A stretch of 60,971 nt of DNA from an uncultured Acidobacteriia bacterium (lineage in GTDB: Bacteria; Acidobacteriota; Terriglobia; Bryobacterales; Bryobacteraceae): contig CAIYDY010000359.1 in the NCBI GenBank assembly GCA_903925015.1, positions 1 through 60,971 of the forward strand, in the 5' to 3' direction. The stretch's first letter is position 1. The number at the start of each line of letters is the position of its first letter. This document shows positions 16,531 through 22,724 of this stretch, one piece after another. Position numbers and translations under genes: made by a program. The notes below the pieces were generated by a model that was given only the letters and a program-made list of their open reading frames with translations, was not told the DNA's origin and did no database searches.

Positions 16531-17762
16531 TCAACGACCTGGATGTCCGGATGCCGGTGGAACATGCGGTCCACACGGTTGGGGCGCTTTCGATGACGAT
16601 GCGGGGGAGCGCGACCCTAATTACCCGACTGGGAGTGGCCCAAACGCAGGGACCGGGCATGGACCGCTGGGGTTACGGGGAGGAAATTCCGGTGACGGTC
16701 CGGTTCAACCACCTGGAACGTGCCGCCGTGGAGAACTCCGTGGACGAGGTTTTCTGGGCCGGGATCGAAGTACTGGTAACGAAGAGGGCTCTGGAGACCA
16801 GGGGATTGCTTGGCCTGCCGGAACTGCACATTACGGCGGCGCTGCGACCGCTTTCGTTGATGTGGTTCCTGCATGCCCCGCTGAAACGTGGCTGCGCGTC
16901 CGAAAGGGACCGCCACAACGCGGTGGCACAGCTGGCAAGGGGCGAAAAGACGTTTGGACAGTTGGCGTTCGATCCGCTTTTGGCGGATCCAGACATGTTC
17001 ATGGCGAGGCTGGGAGACCCACTTCGGCCGAACTGGGAGGACCCGGACACAGTGGACACCGGGGATGGGTGGTGGCAGAACCGCAATGTGTTTCGGAATG
17101 CATCGTTGATCAAGCCGGAATGCACAGCGCGGGAGGGGGAATTTTTGCCTCCGACGCGGTGCTGGTATTTCGGGCTGTCTCCGGTGGTGCCGTCGGAAGT
17201 GGTGGTGGCGACGGCGGCGGGTGAAAAATGCCGGGCTCTGGTGGACGGGAGCGATTCGCGGCCCGTGCGGCGGGGACGCGGCTTGGTCGCAGCGGGAGGC
17301 AATGGCGGAGCAGTGGGAGGCAGCGGCGGGGCGGTGGACTGGGCGGACAGGAAGCAGATGGGCGAACAGGCAAACATTGTCCGACCCGACAATACAATGG
17401 CGGAACGGATTGTGGAGGCAGCAATCCGCCAGGCCATGGCGGGACGGTGCGAGGGTGGCGCTTCGATGGATTCGTGGATCGAGCGGCATTTCCGGGATAT
17501 GTTCAGCAATATGGCCGGACGGATGGACCGGGCGGTGGAGGCGGTGCCTGCGGTGGCCGGGGATGAGGAGCGGATCCCGATGGATGTGGTGGAACTGCGG
17601 TTGGCGGCGTTCAGCATGGCGCACCGGATTGCCTGCCCGCGGTGTTTGATGCTGCCTGTGGTGGGTTCGATGACGAGGGAGCGGGTGTGGGAGGTCTTGG
17701 CGTTCCCGGGAGATTATTTGAATGGATGCCGGATGGCTTTGGTGGAGGCTTTGGAGGGCTGA
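16521..17762 (+). CDS. Uncharacterised protein, second of a paralogous pair
   Basis: A 413-residue protein from ATG 16521, which has a strong ribosome site (GGGAGG upstream) and overlaps the previous stop by 10 nt. The first ~240 residues parallel the preceding protein. A glycine-rich linker (GGNGGAVGGSGGAVDWA, about 262-278) then leads to a helical C-terminal region with CEGGASMDSWIERHFRDMF and a Cys pair ACPRC. No family is recognised. It ends 132 nt from the convergent stop of DGR target 1, so it may be part of the same island, but no direct functional link is visible. Confidence 0.6.
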   Translation: MGVVNDLDVRMPVEHAVHTVGALSMTMRGSATLITRLGVAQTQGPGMDRWGYGEEIPVTVRFNHLERAAVENSVDEVFWAGIEVLVTKRALETRGLLGLPELHITAALRPLSLMWFLHAPLKRGCASERDRHNAVAQLARGEKTFGQLAFDPLLADPDMFMARLGDPLRPNWEDPDTVDTGDGWWQNRNVFRNASLIKPECTAREGEFLPPTRCWYFGLSPVVPSEVVVATAAGEKCRALVDGSDSRPVRRGRGLVAAGGNGGAVGGSGGAVDWADRKQMGEQANIVRPDNTMAERIVEAAIRQAMAGRCEGGASMDSWIERHFRDMFSNMAGRMDRAVEAVPAVAGDEERIPMDVVELRLAAFSMAHRIACPRCLMLPVVGSMTRERVWEVLAFPGDYLNGCRMALVEALEG

Positions 17763-17800
17763 TCGGGCGAGGAACTGGGTGGGAACGGTGGTCGGGGAGA

Positions 17801-17866
17801 CGCCCCCAAGGGGGCGTGGCGGAGGTCGGCGACCTCCGCGCAGGGTGCCACCCGGCCCCACAACGG
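17801..17866. repeat. DGR-associated hairpin element, copy A (3' of VR1)
   Basis: Three consecutive hairpins: CGCCCCC/GGGGGCG (17801-17816), GGAGGTC-GGC-GACCTCC (17821-17837), and GCAGGG-TGCCA-CCCGGC (17840-17856), ending CCCACAACGG. It lies about 30 nt beyond the stop codon of target 1, separated by a purine-rich tract (AAAGGGAAAAGGAAAAAG). The same layout recurs at copies B and C. Hairpins just 3' of the VR are known to promote mutagenic homing in the Bordetella phage BPP-1 DGR. Confidence 0.8.
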
Positions 17867-17894
17867 CAAAAAGCAAAGGGAAAAGGAAAAAGAG

Positions 17895-20570
17895 CTAAGG
17901 GAACACTGCCCGGAGACAACGAAACCCGAGGATGTAGTTCCGAACATCCGGTACGACGAAGTTGCGAACGGCGGCCCGGAGGTACCACGAATCGTTGAGG
18001 AAGGAACCGCCCCGCACCACCTGCTCGTGACCCCACTCCCAGACGTTCCCTGCCATGTCCGCGATTTGGGTGCGCGGGACGTTGCCTTTGGGGAAGAGAC
18101 CCACGGGCGTTGGCCTTTTGATCTTCCAATCGTAGTTGGCCCGATCGTAATCGGGTTCCTCGTCTCCCCAGGAATATTCTCCAGCCGCGGCGTTCTGCCA
18201 TTCGTAATCGCCGGGGAGACGGATCGCTTTGCCGGTTTCGGCGCTCCACCACTTGCAATAGGCCACCGCATCATGGAACGAAACGTAGACGACGGGGCGG
18301 TGGGGGAATGATTCCTGTTCCTTCCACGTCTTGGGCACTGACGCCGACTTGTTCCGGGCCAGATAGTGGCCGTATTCGTGGACGGTGACCGGGTTGCGGC
18401 CGAGGCCTTGTCCTCCGGCGATGGGCTCCCAGTAATCGTGGTCGGAGGGCAGGCGCAACCGCGACGTGTCGCCCACCAACAGTTCCCACGCTTCGGCGGC
18501 ATCGGCACGGGCGAACGGGTCCAAGTTCTCGCCGTCCGCCTTGCCTTGGAACAGACCGAACATGGCTCGGACGAATTCCATGTAAAGCGGCGATTCGATG
18601 TCGGTCTCCCGCTCCCGGCGGTGGCGGACCATGCCACGGATCATGCTGACGGTGCGGGCCTTGTTGGCAAGGGACTCGTTCTTGGCTGCGCCAAGGAGCT
18701 TTGCGTAGATGCGCTGGATCGTGGACTGCTTCTTTGCCCCCAAGGCGAAGAGATTGAGGAACTCCCGCCAGTGCTGGCCATACCTGCGGGGATCGGTCAA
18801 AATGCAATCCTGCTCGTCCTGGGTGTTGTTCCACAGATCCTGGGACGCCAAGTACTCCTGCAGGGTTAGATGGCGGAATTGGACATCATCATCGGCCAAG
18901 CCGACGATGATCCCGGAATCCGGCTCCTCCTGATTGAGGAAGTCATTGGCGGCTTGGCGATTCCCTTTCAAGGACGGGAGCAGTATTTGCAGGGCCTGGC
19001 CGCGCTCTGCCCGCGTCAACCGCCCTGTGGGCTCGGTCTGCATGCCGTAGGCCAGCACTTGCAGAAGAGCCAAGCGCTGCTCCGGATTCAGAGTTCTTTC
19101 CTGATGGAGCTTGGCGAACACCATCCAGCCAACAATGGACTCATAGACCTTGACCCGGTCTTCCGGCAGCCTGCCTTCGTTCCAGTGGATAACGGCGAGG
19201 GCGGTCAGCATCATGGGGCTGGCGGCCATTTCGCGGATCGCTGGATTGCCTTCCACCTGCTTCGACAAGTCTTCGCGCTTGGCTTCCCCCTCGGACGGAT
19301 TGTCCCGATAGGCGCAGTTGCACCAGTTCCTGAAGAAAACTGTCCGGTCGTCCTTGGAAAGGGGCCGAACGCTGTCGGTGTGGAAGTTTGGCACGGTGCG
19401 AGTGCCGCCGTAGACGCCGGGCCTGGAGGTCAACACGAAGCGGCAATCGGGATATTCATCCTGCGCCGATTGGAGTAGTTCGCGCAAACGGGCTCGGTGC
19501 CTTTCATCGAGAGCCTCGTCGAACCCGTCCAGCAGGACGACGGCCCCCGGTCGCGCCAGTTGCCGCTCCATAAAGTCCTGGCGCCGTTCCCAGTCTTTGC
19601 CCGCTGCGTGGATGGCGAGCCAACGGGGGTCCGAGGGTTGGCAGACCTTGGGGTGTCTGCCGAGCAGGCCGTTGATTGTGGCGTCCAGCGCGACCACCTT
19701 GATGGGCACGGGAAACTTGTCGGGTTCGGCTGCGAGGGTCCATGCCAAATGTTTCAGGAAGGTGGACTTTCCGGACCCGGCCATGCCTTCGACCACCAAA
19801 CACTGGTCCCGGCGGAATACTTGTTCGAGGGACTTGCCATTCGGGTTGCTGAGTGGCACGTAAAAATCCTGGATGGGGAAGGTGGTGTGGGCGTTGGTGC
19901 CCTTGAAACCCTTGAGTTCGACCGTCGAGTTCTCGGATCGAACGCGTTGGCGGTGGAGGTCGCGCATCCGGCTTTCGTGGTCGATGTCGGCAATGGGAAA
20001 TCCCGACGGGCAACCGGCCAGGGCAACGCCATGCGGAGCAAGAAAGCGGGCGATCTTGCCGGGGCCGATGAGAATGGTGCGGTGGGCCACTTTACCGCCC
20101 AGTTGGATCAGGCCAACACAGTATCCCAATCCTACTTGCTCCCAAGCGATACCACCGCTCATGCCCGGGGCAGCGCCGGAATGGGCGAACGCGGACTTGG
20201 TCCAGCCGTTTTCGGACGTGGCGGGGCTGTTGACTTTATCGGGACGCTCGTCGAACTCGCTTTCAGTCGCGTCGACCTTTGCGAACCCTTTCAATTGGAT
20301 GGAAGCACCGTCGCTGACAGCGTGCCTCCAGGCGGGAGGGTCGCCGAGAACGTCGTCCACTTTTAGCAGCGCGAGGTCGTCAGCGGTTTCAGGTGATCTG
20401 GCCACCACGGTGGCGGTAAATTTTTGGGCACCGCGCCTGGCTTCCACCGGACTTTCGAAATTCAGTACGTGGGTACAGGTGAGGATGTGCAAAGGGGAGA
20501 CTAGGATGCCTGTGCCGAGGTAGATCCCGTTGGTTGCGTGGAGGCGGAAGAGGAAGTCGGGGGCGGTCAT
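17895..20570 (-). CDS. DGR target protein 1: trypsin-like protease - NACHT - FGE/C-type-lectin-like variable protein
   Basis: An 891-residue cytoplasmic protein from ATG 20570. Domains: trypsin-like protease (1-200) with triad candidates His34 (LTCTHV), Asp65 (ADDLALL) and Ser138 (GMSGG); NACHT NTPase (about 255-420) with Walker A EGMAGSGKSTFLKHL (Lys268) and Walker B VVLLDGFDEA (344-353); a helical middle region; and an FGE/SUMF-like domain (about 705-891) with PGDYEWQNAAAGEY, GNVWEW and VVRGGSF. Residues ~850-887 are the variable repeat. Cysteines that make true FGE catalytic are missing from the variable loop, so binding rather than catalysis is expected. Inferred role: an NLR-like conflict sensor with a protease effector. 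Confidence 0.9.
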   Translation of the reverse strand: MTAPDFLFRLHATNGIYLGTGILVSPLHILTCTHVLNFESPVEARRGAQKFTATVVARSPETADDLALLKVDDVLGDPPAWRHAVSDGASIQLKGFAKVDATESEFDERPDKVNSPATSENGWTKSAFAHSGAAPGMSGGIAWEQVGLGYCVGLIQLGGKVAHRTILIGPGKIARFLAPHGVALAGCPSGFPIADIDHESRMRDLHRQRVRSENSTVELKGFKGTNAHTTFPIQDFYVPLSNPNGKSLEQVFRRDQCLVVEGMAGSGKSTFLKHLAWTLAAEPDKFPVPIKVVALDATINGLLGRHPKVCQPSDPRWLAIHAAGKDWERRQDFMERQLARPGAVVLLDGFDEALDERHRARLRELLQSAQDEYPDCRFVLTSRPGVYGGTRTVPNFHTDSVRPLSKDDRTVFFRNWCNCAYRDNPSEGEAKREDLSKQVEGNPAIREMAASPMMLTALAVIHWNEGRLPEDRVKVYESIVGWMVFAKLHQERTLNPEQRLALLQVLAYGMQTEPTGRLTRAERGQALQILLPSLKGNRQAANDFLNQEEPDSGIIVGLADDDVQFRHLTLQEYLASQDLWNNTQDEQDCILTDPRRYGQHWREFLNLFALGAKKQSTIQRIYAKLLGAAKNESLANKARTVSMIRGMVRHRRERETDIESPLYMEFVRAMFGLFQGKADGENLDPFARADAAEAWELLVGDTSRLRLPSDHDYWEPIAGGQGLGRNPVTVHEYGHYLARNKSASVPKTWKEQESFPHRPVVYVSFHDAVAYCKWWSAETGKAIRLPGDYEWQNAAAGEYSWGDEEPDYDRANYDWKIKRPTPVGLFPKGNVPRTQIADMAGNVWEWGHEQVVRGGSFLNDSWYLRAAVRNFVVPDVRNYILGFRCLRAVFP
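17909..18023 (-). repeat. Variable repeat VR1
   Basis: A 115-bp segment at the 3' end of target 1 that aligns without gaps to the template repeat at 21013-21127 (offset 3104). There are 16 mismatches, all at positions where the template coding strand has A. It encodes the stretch from QVVRGGSF to GFRCLR, with the template's Asn-rich codons turned into mixed residues (GGSFLNDSWYLR, VRNFVVPDVRNYI). Confidence 0.97.
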
Positions 20571-21012
20571 GGGGTTCCGTTGAGCGCCTTTCAGGCAGGC
20601 CGAAGATGGGACGGGCGTTGGCCGCCGGTTGCGAGAGTCTTCGGTATGGGAAGGATTTCCGGCGATTGGAGCGGGCGGTTCACGGATATAGTGTAGCGTT
20701 TGTTCGGGGGATCTTGGATTGCGGGCTCGGGATGGGTGCGCGCGGCTTTCGCCGCGTGGCCAGCTCGGCGAGCTGGCCGCAGGATGCCATCCTGCCCCAC
20801 AACGGACAACGGGCAAATGGCAAGGGAAAAGGCCCGCCGAACGCTTCGCCTCTGGAGGCTACCACTCTGGAAGCTACCACGGCGGCGGGCTTGGAGTACA
20901 ACTTGTTCGACGCCCGCAGGGCGGACGTCGGGAGTACCGTCAGGAAGTGGAAGTGCACTCCCGGCGCGGCCTGGACCGGCACCGGTTCCGGCTGTGAATC
21001 TATTTTCCACAT
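20571..21012. other. Non-coding spacer between TR and DGR target 1
   Basis: This 442-bp stretch has no supported gene. From the TR side it contains a small stem-loop (arms CGACG 20908-20912 and CGTCG 20926-20930, inner CCC/GGG), a 15-bp tandem duplication (20851-20865 and 20866-20880) enclosed by the inverted repeat GCCCGCCG (20832-20839) and CGGCGGGC (20883-20890), then hairpin element copy C (20741-20805). The rest must contain the promoter or 5' leader of target 1. The structured part may be a 3' extension of the template RNA, by analogy with the spacer RNA of BPP-1. Confidence 0.6.
20741..20805. repeat. DGR-associated hairpin element, copy C (3' of TR)
   Basis: Three hairpins in the same order as copies A and B: CGCGGC/GCCGCG (20741-20756; the minus-strand loop is GAAA), GGCCAGCTC-GGC-GAGCTGGCC (20758-20778), and GCAGGA-TGCCA-TCCTGC (20779-20795), ending CCCACAACGG. 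Stem sequences differ from the other copies but pairing is kept, while the GGC and TGCCA loops and the tail are identical. Confidence 0.8.
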
Positions 21013-21127
21013 CCCGGAGACAACGAAACCCGAGGTTGTTGTTTCGTTCATCCGGTTCGTTGTTGTTGCGAACGGCGGCCCGGAGGTTCCTCGTATTGTT
21101 GTTGAAGGAACCGCCCCGCACCACCTG
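21013..21127 (-). repeat. DGR template repeat (TR)
   Basis: The donor sequence for both variable repeats. On the minus strand it reads, in the VR frame, [18 protein letters not shown] then [19 protein letters not shown], dense in AAC codons as in known DGR templates. It has 28 adenines in its core; 24 of these are changed in at least one VR, and no other base is changed. It lies directly 3' of the reverse transcriptase and overlaps the end of its reading frame (21048-21127), all in the same orientation as avd and both targets. Confidence 0.97.
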
Positions 21128-22199
21128 TGGACGGCGCTCCCGAGCGTGGCAGAAACGCGAACCGGTCCAACAGGTTGCGGCGGAGCACGGTGGTGTCGCC
21201 AAAACCCGCGTGGCCGATCCAAGACCGCACGCTCTGCTGGACAGCATACCACGTAGTCCGGCCAGCGTGGAAGTCTTCCTGCAATTGGCGCATCCGGCGG
21301 GAGAAGCGGATTACGTTCTCCCGGACGAGGCGGGTTTTCTGCGGGAAAAGGCGCCAGCCAAGAAAAGTGACGCCCTCTGCGCATTGGTAGACGCGCGATT
21401 TGCGGTCGTGCAGCCGGAGGCGATCCAGTTCCAAGTGGTCGGATATGCAAAGGCGCATGGACTCGAGGTCCTGTTTCGAGTCCGAGAAGAGTACGAAGTC
21501 ATCTACGTAACGGGCGTAGGCTCCGGGCCGGAGTTGGCGCGTGATGAACTGATCCAGGCTGTCGAGGTAGACGTTGGCGAAAAACTGCGAGGTTTGGTTG
21601 CCGAGAGGCAGCCCCCGGCGACGGTCCAAGGGGGTAAACAGGTCGTCGCCCGGGAAGAGAAAGAGGACTTCCTCCTGTGGATTGGAGCCGTCGATGATGG
21701 TTTCGGCCAGTTCCAAGGTCCGGCTGCACTTGATGGCTGCGGCCAGTTTGTCTTTGAGGATTTGGTGGTCGATGGAGGCGAAGTACTTGCGGACGTCGCA
21801 CTTGAGCACATAGCGGAATTTGGCGCAAGCGGATTCGGCGACTTTCAGGGCGGCGTGCGTCCCCATGCCTTGGCGGCAGGCGACCGACTAGGGGGAGAAA
21901 CGCTTCTCGAAGAACGGATTGAGCACGCGGGTGAGAGCGTGGTGGACGATGCGGTCGCGGAAGGGGGCGGCGGAGATCCGGCGCGGTTTCGGCTCGCGTA
22001 ACTCAAAGGTGCGGTAGCCACCCGGCTGGTAGGTTCCGTCCAGAAGTTCGCGCTGGAGTTGGACGAGGTGGAGTTCGAGATCGAGGAGAAACGCCGCCAC
22101 ATCGGGGCGGCTGCGTTTGCCTGCCGCCGCGGATTCGGCGGCGGCCAGCAAGTTTTCAAAGCTGGTGAGCTGGGGCCAAAGGTTGCCGAGGCGTTTCAT
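21048..22199 (-). pseudogene. DGR reverse transcriptase, split by one in-frame TAG
   Basis: The enzyme that would copy TR into A-mutagenised cDNA. The gene starts at ATG 22199, overlapping the avd stop by 4 nt, and stays in one frame to TGA 21048, interrupted only by TAG at 21888-21890. Before the TAG is the fingers region (RTFELREPKPRRISAAPFRD, FFEKRFSP). After it come [15 protein letters not shown], motif [11 protein letters not shown], motif B LGNQTSQ (the DGR-type variant of QGxxxSP), and motif C YVDD. Continuity across the stop argues for a recent nonsense mutation, a sequencing error, or readthrough. A restart at ATG 21866 would lack the fingers. The last ~26 codons run through TR. Confidence 0.9.
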
Positions 22200-22570
22200 G
22201 ATTGTGCGGGTGCTCCGACGATGGCCGACTTGCGCCACCCGCCGACCATGCGGCCGATCTCCTCCAGGTTTTGGGCGCAAAAACCGTAGGAGTCAACGGC
22301 GAGGAGATCGAGGTCCTTGGCCAGACGGAGGAGAAAACGGAGGGAGTTCAACTTGTGGCTGGCGGATTCGAGTAGGGGTTCCTTGCGGCGGGAATAGGCG
22401 GCTTCGGTGAGCAATGCCATCAGGTCCAGCGCGTGCGCAGTGAGGCGGTCGCCTACGGTGAAGCGGTGGCTGCGGGGAAAGTTCTCGACTTTGCGGACCA
22501 GCCAGAGGGTGAAGGTGTAGGTTTTCTGGACTACGGGCGGTGCCTCGTCACGGATTTTGTATGGGGGCAT
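22196..22570 (-). CDS. avd: DGR accessory variability determinant (Avd)
   Basis: A 124-residue, mostly helical, basic protein expected to form the pentameric four-helix-bundle barrel that binds the DGR reverse transcriptase and template RNA. Family-like segments are YTFTLWLVRKVENFPRSHRF, LTEAAYSRRKEPLLESASHK, LNSLRFLLRLAKDLDLLA and a C-terminal EEIGRMVGGWRKS. The ATG at 22570 fixes a typical Avd length. Its TGA overlaps the reverse transcriptase ATG (ATGA), showing translational coupling. It lies 3' of target protein 2 and hairpin element B. Confidence 0.9.
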   Translation of the reverse strand: MPPYKIRDEAPPVVQKTYTFTLWLVRKVENFPRSHRFTVGDRLTAHALDLMALLTEAAYSRRKEPLLESASHKLNSLRFLLRLAKDLDLLAVDSYGFCAQNLEEIGRMVGGWRKSAIVGAPAQS

Positions 22571-22603
22571 GGTTTGAGTATCGGGGTATGGGGGGGGGAT
22601 GTC

Positions 22604-22694
22604 CGCGCCCTTCAGGCGCGTGCGGATGTCGGCGACATCTAGGTGCGTGCGGATGTCGGCGACATCCGCGCAGGGTGCCACCCTGCCCCACAAC
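22604..22694. repeat. DGR-associated hairpin element, copy B (3' of VR2)
   Basis: Contains an arm pair CGCGCC/GGCGCG near 22604-22620, then two tandem copies of a 27-bp unit (22619-22645 and 22646-22667 onward), each with GATGTC-GGC-GACATC. The second has a 9-bp stem (22649-22669). It is followed by GCAGGG-TGCCA-CCCTGC and the tail CCCACAACGG. A purine tract AAAGGGAAAAGGAAAAAG separates it from the stop codon of target 2, as at copy A. Confidence 0.8.
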
Positions 22695-22724
22695 GGGCAA
22701 AGGTAAAGGGAAAAGGAAAAAGAA

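Noticed and set aside
16617-17876. A 419-residue minus-strand open frame across the second paralogue
   Set aside because: Very Arg/His/Pro-rich low-complexity translation with no ribosome site. The plus-strand frame has a strong ribosome site, overlaps its partner properly and shares motifs with it.
20571-20816. N-terminal extension of DGR target 1 by 82 residues
   Set aside because: It would translate the hairpin element and spacer. The trypsin-like domain begins right after ATG 20570, matching target 2.
20591-21247. A 218-residue open frame containing VVRGGSF and GFRCLR, as if a third FGE-type gene
   Set aside because: It is the template repeat read in the VR frame with no FGE domain upstream. 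The AAC-rich translation is the template signature, not an expressed protein.
22619-22694. Tandem 27-bp units that might suggest a CRISPR array
   Set aside because: Only two contiguous units with no spacers, palindromic, and part of the DGR hairpin element. No cas genes are present.
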